A stretch of DNA of 64,000 nucleotides, taken from NCBI GenBank assembly GCA_000349905.1, contig KB722739.1, forward strand, positions 67,495 to 131,494. Direction: 5' to 3'. The number at the start of each line of letters is the position of its first letter. Position 1 is the first letter of the stretch. The stretch is from Volvariella volvacea V23 (taxonomy: Eukaryota > Basidiomycota > Agaricomycetes > Agaricales > Pluteaceae). The notes under the pieces were generated by a model. That model had not been told where the DNA came from, made no database searches, and saw only the letters and a list, made by a program, of their open reading frames with translations. Positions 1 to 11,735 of the stretch are shown here, piece after piece. Both the position numbers and the translations under genes were made by a program.

Positions 1-671
1 ATGGGCCAGAGGAAATAAAGAGTGCTAATGAGGCATCGTGGTACCAAGGGATTTGGGAGCGTTTAAGAGGGTACTTTGACAGCACGATAGAGGCAATTCC
101 CAGACAGTGGAGTTCGCATCAAGAACGTAACGAACGCTCTGGAGTATTGATAATGATCTGGGAAAAGGGATTCAAGAGGATATTTTTCACCATCTTCAGC
201 CCACTCTTGGGCATGATGATGGAGGAAGGCGGTCAAAACAAAAAAACAAGCGTCCACCCGTTTTATGCTGCAGCGATGGAAGCCGACGATCTTAATCTCG
301 CAATCATTTACGGTTCCATCGTAGGGATCATCTTTGGAGGAATTCATTTGATTGCTTGGAATTTCCAGTTTCCGACGGCCACTGAACTCTGGCTTTGGAG
401 AGCGTTCTCGCTTGTCCTCACCATCATCCCTCTCCTTCTCGCCGCTTCCTCTACTACCTTTCTTACATTCCATAAGACAGATAACTCGTCGCTACAGAAG
501 ATATATCGCTTGATTGGAAGACTATTAGAGGTTCCAGCCATCCTCCTTGGTGCCCCCCTTTATTTTGCCGCTCGCATAGTCATTCTCTTCCTCGCGCTCT
601 TCACTCTCCGCAACCTGTCCGACTCCGCCTACGCAAACGTTAGATGGACGGAGTTCATCCCGCATATCTAG
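1..671 (+). CDS. Family M multi-pass membrane protein, 3' part only (M1)
   Basis: The frame is open from base 3 to the stop at 669-671; the 5' part lies before the window. The protein matches the C-terminal half of the minus-strand genes at 10-20 kb. It has the GPEE stretch after the lost YFD segment, a TSVHPFYAA motif, the FGGIHLIAWNFQFPT membrane segment, two further hydrophobic helices, and the family-specific ending VRWTEFIPHI followed by stop. Function is unknown; the family looks like an integral membrane protein of the secretory or plasma membrane. This copy lies on the plus strand, opposite to the main array, so it is an older or inverted member. No in-frame stop or frameshift is seen in the part present. 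Confidence 0.8.
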   Translation, partial: GPEEIKSANEASWYQGIWERLRGYFDSTIEAIPRQWSSHQERNERSGVLIMIWEKGFKRIFFTIFSPLLGMMMEEGGQNKKTSVHPFYAAAMEADDLNLAIIYGSIVGIIFGGIHLIAWNFQFPTATELWLWRAFSLVLTIIPLLLAASSTTFLTFHKTDNSSLQKIYRLIGRLLEVPAILLGAPLYFAARIVILFLALFTLRNLSDSAYANVRWTEFIPHI

Positions 672-1523
672 CTTCTCTTGGGTGCATCCTTCGCCCTCGT
701 TCATTAGGCCTTTTTCTATCGTCTTCATATGACGGATCCTGCGTCTGAACCACGATTGAAGCATGCTTGTGGTCCATTCCAACGCCAAGCTGTACTCTAT
801 ACAGGTGTATTATGGTAGTTCAATCATTTTGATGAAGAATTGCGATGCATACCCGACTTTAAGTGGGAGGAGTCTTCTTACCCACGGGTAGTACTTAGAG
901 CAACTAGATGTACTAATGTGCATAGCAAAGTCGCTTATTGTAGCAACTCTGTAAAAAAAGATCCAACTAGTGTCGAAATACGATTAGCAGCGGAGCACAG
1001 TTGGCTTCGTGTAATATCGAATCCGCTCTGACCCTGTTAGCATTGCAGCGAAGGTAGAAGCGCGATAGTGGAAGCAATGAATGGGTGGTGGACAACAAGT
1101 CAGCAACGAGCAGGTGGTCGCAATCCTGTGGATACTTGGATTCGCGTTAGTTCACTGACTATAGTACGGCTAATCATCTTTCAAGACATACTAGCACTGG
1201 TATCGTTGCAGATCATTGTAAATGCTAAACGAAGTCAAGAAGAGGAAGAGATAACACAGAAAGCAAATATACTAACAACCATCTCCTGTAGTGTATACTT
1301 GGCTCATTTGAGCTTAGGTGCAAAGGTTTTGAGTGCTGTTTGGTACTTTTGTGCATTCTAGTGAGCATAACGTGCATAAAGTCATTGACATGGCTGGCAG
1401 AAACCAAAGTCCTTCACAATAAATAAAATGGAGCTGCAAAAACAGAAAGCAATAAGTTTTGTGTTTTTAGTCAGTGTGTGGCACTCACATTGTCAGGAAT
1501 CGTATCCTTATTCCCTATTTATT
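672..1523. other. Intergenic stretch, no supported gene
   Basis: Only short open frames occur. The frame at 1068-1361 encodes a hydrophobic peptide but matches nothing else here and has no convincing splice partners. I see no RNA gene or clear repeat. Confidence 0.5.
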
Positions 1524-1623
1524 NNNNNNNNNNNNNNNNNNNNNNNNNNNNNNNNNNNNNNNNNNNNNNNNNNNNNNNNNNNNNNNNNNNNNNNNNNNNN
1601 NNNNNNNNNNNNNNNNNNNNNNN
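1524..1623. other. Assembly gap (100 N)
   Basis: One hundred consecutive N, the usual placeholder for a gap of unknown size. It sits next to LTR-like sequence, so an unresolved repeat probably caused it. Confidence 0.95.
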
Positions 1624-2050
1624 GGTGAATATATAAGTGGGCTTGGTTGGCTCTGGGGGTTTTCCTCAGTTTCGACCTTGTCTACTCTGCCGAGCTAGCT
1701 TTGTCTCAGAGACTCCGGCGCAACCTGAACTTACAGGCTACTAAGAGGTGAGTACGCGTCGTTAGGATTCTTGTATCCCTCTCGTCTCCCCCGCCGGCTG
1801 GTAGTGAGAGTTTTCGCAACCATGCCACCGGTGATACCTGGGCACCGCTGTGTGGGTGATCCCTTGTAGTAGGCCCATCTGATAACGCGTATAGATGTGT
1901 GCCGAGTAGTTGGTGTTTCTTCTTCTCTCTTATTTATTATCTCGTGTATCGTCTTTGGGGCCAAGCGCCCTCGTCGCTGACACACATTAAGCACCAACTC
2001 TATGATTTTACTATGATAAGTTTGGTGTACATAGTGGTGGGGGAAGCCAG
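1624..2050 (+). mobile_element. Possible LTR remnant beside the gap
   Basis: Right after the gap comes a TATATAAG box (about 1630), then pyrimidine-rich blocks and a moderately GC sequence with no open frame. This resembles the R-U5 part of a fungal LTR and ends before a sharp shift to CpG-poor DNA. No second LTR, target duplication or primer-binding site could be confirmed, so the call is weak. Confidence 0.25.
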
Positions 2051-3750
2051 GCCTGAGGCCACTATACCAAGCCATGCTGGGCTTTGAGAAGCTTTGCCAG
2101 GCCCCAGGAAGATGTGGCTTGGCTTTGCTTGAAGAGATATCTGTACCACAGGCATAGGCCACAGCCATATACTGTACCAGTGCTTGCACTCTCATCCTTT
2201 CTCTGCCAATTCTGCCTCACAATCTACACCCAAGTTCCATCATACCTAATCTTTATGCCTTTAGATTGCCATCAATTCTTCTGGAGTGTCATACAGAATG
2301 GTAAAAGGTTGTTGATTGCATCAAGGCAACTTTGGAGGCCAAAATTAGTTGTCTCTATCATTTGTTGTGGTGGTAATGAGGTCTGTTGTTGAGGATGCAC
2401 TTGTGAGTATTGGTGGTGGTTGAAGAATAAGTTGTTCATATTTACACTTGACAATGATGGCCTAAATACAAACAAACACTCTTGGCTCTCTTTCTATAAT
2501 TGCTCCTGATAGTCCTCCAGTTGATGTGAATTTTGTGACTTTGCCAACTTTGTGATGCAACTGCAATGAAATGACCTCAAGACAACTATGCAGGGCAGTG
2601 GTTATCATTAAGAGGTGGTAACTTTATCAGTGAGTTTAAAAAATGGTAAAACACAATGTTCATAAAAAGATTCAACAATGTAATGCAATTCAGTTTGATT
2701 TTGATTTTTTTTAAATACCAACTTCTTATTTTCTTTCCACTAATACTGTACAGTATAAAAGCAGCCATAAAATCAAGTATTAAGTATAAAACAACATTGT
2801 GTAGAAATAGAATGGTGTTTTTGACTCTATTAATGCAATTAAGTGGGGTTGATAGCAACTTGAGCTAGTTGATACAAGAATATAAATATAATGACTTATT
2901 AATGAATTGGACTACTTTATACTTCTATTTTGTCAAATCTGGTGGTACTATAAACTCCTTCATCTTGGTTTAAACATGAGTTAAGATAGGTTTCATAATA
3001 ACTAAAGTCAAGAATACAGAAGTAGACCCTGCAACCCTTGAAGTGCTGCTTTAGCCTTGAAACAGAGTATAAGAGGGGCATTTAGAATGCTCATCATAGG
3101 CTGACATAAACAGATAAAACAAGCAAGATAAGCACAAAACAAAGTTAAAGTAGAAAAAATAATAGCAGCATAAAGCCTTGAACTGTTTGGTGAATATAAA
3201 GATAATGGCCTAGCAGCCATATTTGAAGCAGTCTTCTTGGTGTAATGATGTGCTTGGCACTGGTTAACTAATTGGTAACTTTTTAGTGGTGAAACACACA
3301 AAGAAATCCATAAACTTACTAAGTTGAAAGAAAACATAAGAAACTGTTTGAGTTTGAATAAGGGATTGGACAACAGCATCACCAGGCATAGAATCTAATA
3401 TAGTATCAATCTTGGTAAGGAAGCTTGGCAGCTAGAATAAACAGACCATTTGTAGCTTTGACCAAGTCCAACAGCTGCTCACATTGTTCTTGTGTAAAAG
3501 GTACAGATCCACCTTGGTTGTAAGACAGCGTGTGTCCTTTAAGATGGCTGTTAGAAACTACATGATTACATAAAGATAAGAACATACTAGAAGAAACCCA
3601 GCTTAGTGCATTCTCTGCATCTCTTCTAGCTCCAGCAGGTAAAGAGGTGTGAGCTGGATGGGCAATCAAGAATGCCCAATAGTCAGACTCCAAATTTAAT
3701 CCTAAACCCAAAGAATTTATTTGATTAGCAACCCATCAAGAACCATAAAA
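2000..3750. other. AT-rich, CpG-depleted island
   Basis: From about 2060 to 3750 CG dinucleotides are almost absent while TG and CA are common; CpGs are normal on both sides. The island includes the last exons of gene A. Exon 4 of gene A has 0 CpG, whereas the matching exon of gene B has 5. This is the footprint of cytosine-methylation or RIP-like C-to-T decay. Confidence 0.7.
2365..2620 (+). repeat. CpG-decayed copy of the segment at 22127-22390
   Basis: Aligns in the same orientation with 22127-22390. The shared core includes AATYGCTCCTGAT followed by CCTCCAGTYGATGTG. At many aligned CG sites this copy has TG or CA (GGTCCG to GGTCTG, CAGTCG to CAGTTG). No coding frame survives. It is a decayed copy of whatever gene or element the 22 kb segment came from. 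Confidence 0.55.
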
Positions 3751-6700
3751 GTAGGCTTACGCTGCTCTCGCATTCCACCACTTGTAGCCTCACCCTTTTC
3801 TTCACATTTGTCATGTGGAGACTGAAGTCCCAATGTCCTTTTTTGGTGGTTAACCCAATAACCAACATGCCCTGCCTTCTTTCTAACTTTTCCACGACGA
3901 CGACCAAAGCAGCTACAATCACGAGAAGGTGCAGTGGCCTCCCCTTCTCGCACCCACAGCTCCCAGCCCTCCGGAACAGGTTTAATACTCAACTTGAAGT
4001 CCAGGAACGCCTGTACACTCTCTGCGTTCTTTGGCTCATATAGATCAATGTCAGTGACAACCTTCAAACGGGGGTTGTAGAAGTACGCCGTATAGTCGGG
4101 GAGTTGGTATTCTCGCCAATGGTGATTGCGCAGTTTGGCATTGGTCGGAGCTAGACTAGGCCAGGGAGCGTATTTATCGCTGCTGCCGTGTGTGGTGCTG
4201 TCAATTTGTTGAGGGAGGATGGTCTTGTTGGAGATCGGAATGGATGACGGGGTTTTGACATGTTGAGGATCTTCCTTTGACGATTGTTGTGCGGAGGAAG
4301 AGGTTTTGGGTCTGTATCGTGAATAATAGAGTCACGAGTTAGTATTGGCGTTATGCGCCAAGTGGACCGAAGACGTTGAAGCTCTGCGACTTACTCAGAG
4401 TCCTCAGTGTTCTTACTGTCTGAATTGTCGGTCGATTCCGTTTTTGACGAGGGAGCCCTAGCAGAAAAATAGAATCGTTAATTAATCTGCCCGGCTCTTC
4501 TAACGTGAAAAAAGAACGAAGAACAAATACACGAGGGGCGTGACGTGTTAAGGGAAGAAATACGCCGAACCAGGGAAATACGAAGAAAAAATAAAGCGAA
4601 TGAAAGAACCAACTCACCCCGTCGAAGCCTGCTCCACACCCGCATCACCACCCTCCCAAATCCTCAACAACCTCCTACTCTCCGTCTGAGGCCCACGAGG
4701 ACTCGCAGGATGCTGACCGCCACCACCACCAACGCTGCTCGTATCGTCCTGACCATGTTCCTTTCCTTGCTCTTGTGTCCCAGCAGAAAAGGCCGGTTCA
4801 ACGGGCGCAGGAGAAGCCTGAGCCCGGGTTGTAGCCAGCACCAGGGCCGAGGCTTCCGCCAGGGCAGGACCAAATGGATTATCCTTCTTGATCGTCTTTG
4901 GTGCGTCCTTTATCTCGCTGGTCGAAGTTGGAGGCGCAGCGGTGGCAGCGGAAGTGAGAGTGAAAACGGACGTAGGGCCAGAAGCGGGTTTAGAGATGGG
5001 AGCAAAAGCGCTGATAGCAGGTCCAGGGACTCCCTGGAAGGCCGTACGAGTCGCAAGCGGTTTTGGCGGTTCGGCTTGGGTACTCTGGCGTTGCTTCTGT
5101 GGTGGAGATTGCGGGAAGACCAGTTGTTGCTGCGCTTGTGGTTGTGCGCTGGGCGGGGGAGCGAGCCATGGGTTCGGGGACTGGTGAAGGGGCGGTTGCT
5201 GGTTGTACTGCGGTGGAGGGTGAGGGGGTGGTGGGAGTGGAGACTGGAAGTTGGGATTCATGAACGGATTAGGAGGTAGAGGAGGATACGGCACCGGAAC
5301 CCGCTGTTGTTGTATCTGGTGTTGAAGCTGAGGCGGAAGTTGGGGTAAGGGATGCTGATGAGAATGTGGCGTCGGCACCAGTGTCTGTTGGCCAGAAAGC
5401 TGGGGTTGGAATTGCGAACCCCACTGTTGGTTATGTAGTAAATGCCTCATGAGCTGTAACAGGAAAGAGTGCTCTTGTGCCGATAGAGAGCATTCTGGCG
5501 AGCAGTATGGGGTGTGATTTGTAGAACTGGGCATGGGTTTTTCCTGGTTGTCCTCCTTGTTCCGCTCTGATGTGTGAAAGGTGGAAGGTTGTGCCGCCAA
5601 TGGTGACGAGGCGGGTTTTTGAGGAGGTATTGGGGCAGGGGGCGCAGGCGCGATAAGTGGGAACGGGAGCGGAGCTGCAGTATGGCCCGGTCTCGATGCT
5701 GTTGGTGGAACAAGCGAAAAAGCAGGGGCAGGGCCAGGGGAGGTAAAGGCGGGCGGGGGTGTAGAGACTAGTGCGGGGACTGGTGCAGTTGCAAATGAGA
5801 AAGGGCGATTAGGACCCCTCGAGGAATCTTCCTTTGCAGGAGCCGGTTGGGCCGTAGCAGGAGCTCTCGCAGTAGTAGATGTAGCCGTCGATGTAGTCGT
5901 GGTCGCTGCGAAGACAGACACAGGTGCCGGATTTGGCACAGTAGCAAATGGTGTGGGATTAGGCGAAATCGTGCTTTCTTGAGGTTGAGATGCGACTTTG
6001 GCGTGAGTTGTGGTGTGAGTGGATAGTGTGAACGCCATGTTGCCAGTTTGTGAAGATGGTGAAGCAATAGACGACCTTCCGGCCCCACTATTGTTGTTAC
6101 TCTCAGCGGGTTCGGTGAGTGATTTGGTCGGGTGATTGTCATTGTTGGTGGATTCAGCGCCCTTGCCTAGATCACTGATGGAGGATAACGAGCGCAGTGC
6201 AGAAGGCTGTCTGGAGAACGAGAAATCGGGTTCTGATGAGCCTGTTATGTCGAGCTCTGAAAGGGCATACACGGACGACCCTCCCGAAGGACTGAGCATG
6301 GTGCTGACCGAGGGGGCAGGAGGAGGCGGATGTCCGCCAAGAGATGTGGACGCTTCCTTGGCGTCATGCTCCGTCTCATCTATCTCATCTATCTCTCCCT
6401 CCTCCCCATCTCTCGCATTCTGTCCTTCACCCATCTCCCCTTCGTCCCCATTCTCCAGCGAAGCCAACGGATGATGAAGGGGTTTCAATGCGTCTATATC
6501 ATCCATCCCAGTCTCACGAGCCCGCGCACCTCCCTTTGAATTGATTCCGGGTGGCGCCATCCCACCTCCACGTTCGCCTTCGCCACCACTTTCCTTCTGA
6601 GCATTCGACTCTTCGACTTTGAGTGCCGTCTCGCTGCTCTTCTTTTTCTTCTTCTTTTTCTTCTTTTCTGTCTGCACCTCCGTCTGTGCCCGCTCCTCTT

Positions 6701-7400
6701 TCTCCTTCTCAGTCTCCCTCCTCTCCTTCTCCATCTTCTTTTCCTTCTCCTGATCCGGCTTGGACAAGGCCGTAACCGGTTCTTGCACAGACGAGGACAC
6801 GCCACTCGACCGCGTACTAATCACACTGCTCGTCCTCCCAATCGACTGCGTAGCGGGAGCGTCATCCGGCGTCCAAATTGTCTGATACGAAAACAACGGC
6901 TTCCATTCCTCCCTAGTGCCCACACCTCCGCCCACGAGTGACTCCGGAGTTGGATTGACGGGTGATGCGTCCGTATGAGTGGGAGGCGCAGAATCAGAGG
7001 GAGCAGCGGAAAACCGTGGGTGAGCTCGTGCGGCTCGGGATGAATCGTAAGGCTGTGAGTCGTTTGCGTGCTTGGTGCGAGGGGGTTTGTGGGCGCGTGA
7101 AGCTTGACGCTGGGGGCGAGGCGCGGGACCAGAGTCTGTGAGTGGTTCGGGTAGGACGATGACGCCTGGAGGAGGGGTGTAGAGAAAGGGATCGGTGGGG
7201 ACTGATGGATCTCTGGTGCTTGATTCTCCGGTGCTAGTTGTGATGGGTGGAGCGGAGGAGCCGGGAGCTGGGGGTTCTTTGTCTTTGATATGGCCTACAG
7301 CAGCTTGAAAGGCTCTGTTGACGGAGAGAAGGGAAGAGGGCCTGGTGGAAACGGGGGGTCGCCGGCCTTCTGTTGGACTAGAGGACGTTGAAGTGCTCAT
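3008..7400 (-). CDS. Gene A: Pro/Ser-rich protein with two WW-like segments and membrane C terminus
   Basis: Seven exons: 7400-4618, 4457-4395, 4311-3761, 3701-3588, 3557-3447, 3394-3320, 3267-3008. They total 3957 nt, in frame, 1318 aa. Residues 1 to about 950 are disordered, with a Ser/Pro-rich start containing SSLLSVNRAFQ, a Lys/Glu tract and Gln/Pro-rich repeats. Then come a WW-like segment (WREYQLPDYTAYFYN) and a second, insertion-bearing one (PVPEGWELW ... YWVNHQKRTL), followed by a helical region and one clear hydrophobic helix. Exon phases match gene B at 54760-60040. The C terminus is shorter than in B and ends soon after the first membrane segment, inside CpG-depleted DNA, so it may be damaged. 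A role as a membrane-tethered proline-ligand scaffold is inference only. Confidence 0.7.
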
Positions 7401-8524
7401 GGGAGCTTGGGAATGGGTTCAACAAGTGAAGTCGAAGAGCAATGATGTTGAGGGGTAAGAACGAACACTAAGAGGATGGGTGCAGAGGTGATGCGGTAAT
7501 TCGATAGGATTGGATGAGACAACGGATAGAAAGAGACTATCATGGTGAGTGTTTCTTCGCCCGTAGTGACAGATAACTGCGTACCTAGTAAACCGATGGG
7601 AAAATCGATCAAGAGAGGGTGCGTAGATAACCCACAGCAAAAGTTGAGAGTTTAGGATATATGAGAGGTTGGATTTATAGGCCCTCGAGCTGTGAGCAAG
7701 CCCGTGGTCGAAGAACACAAGACGATTGTCTAAACCTGGCGACCAAAAATCGTCCTGGATGAGCCCCCAGTGAGAAAATGCAGCAAATGGACTTACGTGC
7801 TTATGTCCGAGCCGTTAAGGAACCAATTTATTAGGACTGAGCTTTGTCTAAATCGGCGAGTGAATGGTTTTGGAACAGATAGACGCGCTCGCGACCCTCG
7901 TGCTTCTGCACTCCATGGACGCCATTGTTTACCCGAGTTGGAAAGTGCTCCGAGCTTGTTACGTTAAGCGACGACTATTTCCCAGGCCCTGCGTGCTAGA
8001 CTCGCGAGGTGCGACGTAGAGACCATTTTGGTTCCGGAAATGCTATTTAGTCGGTTGAGAGCAAGCTACCCCAACTCCAACTCCCACTTGAGTCATAGTC
8101 GGTGCTCGTCTTCGCGTGACCTGTCTCCTCCGCACTCTGTCCAAGTTCAGGAAATGGAAGATGCCTTGAACTGCGGCGATTCCCTGGTCAAGATTCCATA
8201 GAGCTCGAGCCGTGGCTCTGTGGCGTGCCCCTGTAGCGTGCTTGAAAAGACCAACAAGGAAACGACTAGCATGATGCCTCCTGCAACTAAGATTCTGACA
8301 ATGCATTCATGGGGTGTCTCAAGACATTCCATTGAGAGCATATATGCTTCGTCATACACCTTCTAAGGATAAATTACCAATTCACTAAGAACAAAAGAGT
8401 CGATGTCCTACAAGTTACGTTTCAGCCCTAATTACGTTCCACAATATTGACCACTCCTCGAGATATCCTGTCAATCATCAAAGAGTCTAAGCACTCAGCC
8501 GCCTATAAATATCATCGTCTCCAA
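7401..8524. other. Upstream region of gene A; no gene seen
   Basis: Presumed promoter and 5' leader of gene A plus intergenic DNA. Short frames only. No repeat or RNA gene recognised. Confidence 0.5.
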
Positions 8525-9460
8525 TCACAAACCCCTTCTTACCCTTCCTTCGAGCCATTCCATGAGCATCTCCCAAATCTCCTGGGTTGGGGCACATCCG
8601 ATTGATTGTGCTTTGTCCCCATCTGCAGAGGCAAAATGGGTCTTTCGACATTGCCTGCATGTGCAGGTGTATGCCTCGGTCGTGTCCCTGAGATTCCTAT
8701 GATTGACACTAGGATGTGCGAGGAAGCGAGCGAGTCCGGAAACCCCTCGGAGACGAATCGTCTCTATATCAGAACAGCCCCGGAGGACCCATAAGACGAA
8801 CCGAGGATTCTTTTCGTGCCATATATGGGTGTCCTCAATATCGATCGAGTGAATTTTCAGTCCCGATGACTGGGCGAATTTGACACAGGCTGTAAGAATT
8901 CTTTGTAGATGAGATGCAGTCCAGGTGGCATGCGCCTGCCTGGCTGGAAATTTGCCATTGAGCGAGTCTAGAGTATTGTTGGTTGGATCCCGAACTTGAA
9001 CTGCAAGTGTATGACCAAGGCAGCATGTGACGGAAATGTCGTGAGGTTGAGGGTGACGATGAATGAGGTGCTGACAATTGCATGTCGGGATCGGTTACAG
9101 CTGGCAGATGAGATGGAAGAAGACAGCGCCAGCCATTCCCGTAATCCGACTCCCTATGGAGGTGCAGTTGACGAAGTTTTGGCATGACGATTGGGAGATT
9201 CACCAGATCCATGCAGTTGAGTGGCCTACATGCCCATGAGAATCAAAGGATCTCGAAAAGAGCCTGAGGTGCATGTATCCCGTGCAACATACTATGATCC
9301 CACTTCGGTGGTGGGGGAAGGCAAAATGAGCGGATTCCGTGTATATTGACTGGTACGAGCTCAAGTATGGCCATCCCTTCTGGGATTTCAGCATCCCTGA
9401 CGTCGATGCTAAGTAGATGGCCTGCCGAGCGCTCCACATAGATATTAAATCTATCCGCGT
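8525..9460 (-). pseudogene. Degenerate F-box/LRR-like gene
   Basis: Reading leftward, a frame with no internal ATG is open from about 9090 to a TGA at 8525-8527. It ends in EIWEMLMEWLEGRVRRGL, a C terminus typical of agaricomycete F-box/LRR-type proteins. It includes a CTCRQC cysteine cluster and a leucine-rich stretch. Upstream pieces (MPKLRQLHLHRES near 9150; LELVPVNIHGIRSF near 9340) look like LRR segments of the same protein but lie in another frame and are split by a TGA at 9243-9245. So at least one stop and one frameshift break it. No F-box remains; the 5' end abuts a foreign exon. Confidence 0.4.
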
Positions 9461-9635
9461 TGCTTGTGCAGATGTCCAGAGGCGTTCGTGTTCGGGTGGG
9501 ATCCCATTGCGAGGCTGTTATGGCAGCAGCAACGACGCAGATAGGACTTGGAGTGGGGCTAGCTGGGATGGTGACGGGTACAGGGGATGCAAGGGACCGC
9601 GCGAAGGCGCAAAGGAATAGGCTAGCCAGAAGCAT
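9461..9635 (-). pseudogene. Family M exon-1 relic (signal peptide piece)
   Basis: Encodes MLLASLFLCAFARSLASPVP and then PTRTRT, nearly the same as the first 55 codons of M2-M5. The family CDPTRTR motif reads WDPTRTR here, so the conserved Cys is lost. Homology stops at about 9470 and the frame runs into the F-box-like remnant, forming a chimeric open frame 9243-9635. It is probably a by-product of unequal recombination at the array edge. Confidence 0.6.
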
Positions 9636-9749
9636 ATAGTGGGTATTAATTATATTCTCCCTTTCCGTTCTCCCTCTTATACCTAATGGTGACAGAATTA
9701 CCGCATCAGGCCTGATTGAGCTGCACGTCAGTGCTCTTCGGGACATACG

Positions 9750-10318
9750 CTACTGATGCCACACCATCACCATCAACCTCATGTATTCCAACACGCTCTT
9801 CATTGGTCACCTCGTGTCGTCATCAATTAACACCATGCTGCTCTTCTCCTCCTCCAGTCGTATCACGAGATGTCGGCAGTTTGGGATCCTAACGGCCGTT
9901 ATATACGCAACTGTGAAGCTGATAATCTTTCTCAATCGAGTTGATTGATGTATTGTGTATCATTACCAAGTATGCACATTGATGTCGGTCCTGCGAAGAA
10001 TGCATTTAGTTGACTTGTAATCAATCCAAGGAAGAATGAGAAGCCTTCGATGTTGATTTTACTAAAAGGCCCTTCGGCATCTATGAAAAGTGCTTTACCG
10101 GGGCATGGTAGCGGTGGTTATGTATGACAGGTTTGTGTACTTGAGAAGTGCAAATGATGTTGTATATAGGCACTGAATACCGAGACACAGGACGAAACGA
10201 GCCAAAAAGCGATGCAGAAGAGTATACGTACAAAGCCGAATGCGTGGTATCGGCTTCCAACCACTTGATAGCCCCGATGAAGGTACAATACGGCGAAGGA
10301 CATACCAGCAAAACGGAA
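9750..10318. other. Intergenic, no gene seen
   Basis: Upstream DNA of the relic and downstream of M2. Only short overlapping frames; no recognised repeat. Confidence 0.45.
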
Positions 10319-11735
10319 TCAAATATGTGGAATAAATGAAGTCCACCTAACGTTTTGGTAGGCCAAGTCCGGTAATGCGCGAAGAGTGAAGAACGAGAGG
10401 AAGAGAAGGATGATGCGAGCGGTGAAATAGAGAGGGGGGCAGAGGAAAAACGACAAGTACCTGAACAACTCGCATATAGACCGTAGGATCAGGTGATCTT
10501 GTATGATGAATAAACCAGCCGTGAGCGCAAGGTTGAGAGGGACGACGGTGAGGATGAGCGAAGAAACTCTCCACAACCAAAGTTCGGTAAGCGTCGGAAA
10601 CTGAAAATTCCAGCCAATGAGATGGATTCCACCAAACAGGGTGCCGATCACCGAGGCAGAAATGACTGCGAGGTTTTGGTCGTTTGCCGCCATCCCAGCA
10701 GCATAAAACGAGTGAACACTGGTCGACCTGCTCTCCCCGCCTTCTTCTGTTATCATATCCAAAAGTGGACCAAAGACAGCTACGAATGGTGCCTCGAACC
10801 CTTTCTTCCAGATCGTCTTCATCATCCCTTGGTCACGATGGGAGTCGCCCAACAGGTTATACCCTTTAATACCCTTCCAAATCTTTTGATACCACGCCAC
10901 CTCACCCTGTTTCACCTCCGGCCCATCAACTCGCTTCCCGTCTGTGTCAAAGTAGATAGGGTATTCAACATTTAGTGGCTTGTCCCACCACAAACCGTAT
11001 GTGATCACATTCAACGTCGCGAATGCCAGTGTGATCAGCTCGATCTCTGTGAGGACAAGGCCTTGTACATGCCGAGCGATGCATTGAGCAACAAACCATG
11101 TAGTTTGGAGAACGACAATGGCCTTTGCGAGTATATCGCCCTTTCCGTGGTCCTTGATCTCTTTTTCCGGAATGCGTGGAAGCTTGATGTTCTCCCAGTC
11201 CGTAGCTGACATGGACCGAACACACGCAACTTGGTAGGTAGCTTCGCCCTCCTTCTCTACGCGTTGCATCAGCCCTCCCATCTGAACGAAGAACCCGTGC
11301 GTCCTCGTCCATCCACGATCTTCCAGGAGTCAGCATCACCGCCACCTCGTTACAAAGTCACTACCCACGCTTATTATGCTCGGCGATCCGTCCGGCCATG
11401 ATCCTCTGCCTGAGAGCCCACATTATGACCATTTCCGGTGCCACGAGTGCGTAGAATGTTGTCCGAAGCTTCAGCCACATCACCGTCGCCGGTGAGTCGT
11501 TCTGATCGGGGATGTTGTGATGCATCGATATGTAGGTACACAGAAGGATGACCCCAATGCAGCTGTACAAGATATCGAAGATGGTCCGGGTTCGAGTGGG
11601 ATCGCATTGAGACACCGTTATCGCAGCTGCAACGACACAGACAGGACTTGGAACCGAGGTACCGGGGGCAGTGATGGGGACGGGAGAGGCAAGGGACCGC
11701 GCAAATGCGGCGAGGAATAGACTGGCGAGAAGCAT
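10319..11735 (-). CDS. Family M membrane protein M2, intact
   Basis: Two exons, 11735-11369 (367 nt) and 11319-10319, 455 aa. The protein starts with a signal peptide (MLLASLFLAAFARS) and has CDPTRTR and the HHNIPDQ motif between two hydrophobic segments. Exon 2 opens with GWTRTHGFFVQMGGLMQRV. It then has the PRIPEKEIKDHGKGD basic loop, a membrane pair around FVAQCIARHVQGL, the WWDKPL and YPIYFD motifs, a charged variable loop, and three or four C-terminal helices ending SFIPHI. The phase-1 intron sits at the same codon in M2-M5. I do not recognise a described family; it looks like a lineage-specific polytopic membrane protein of unknown function. It is the first intact gene of the array. Confidence 0.85.

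Noticed and set aside
1068..1361. Hydrophobic 97-codon frame near the first gap
   Set aside because: Unsupported by splice sites, paralogs or neighbours; codon use looks random.
1428..1698. Frames running through the N gap
   Set aside because: Continuity is an artefact of translating N.
4545..5279. 244-codon Arg/Leu-rich frame on the plus strand
   Set aside because: Antisense shadow of the Pro/Gln-rich first exon of gene A; no domain or splice support.
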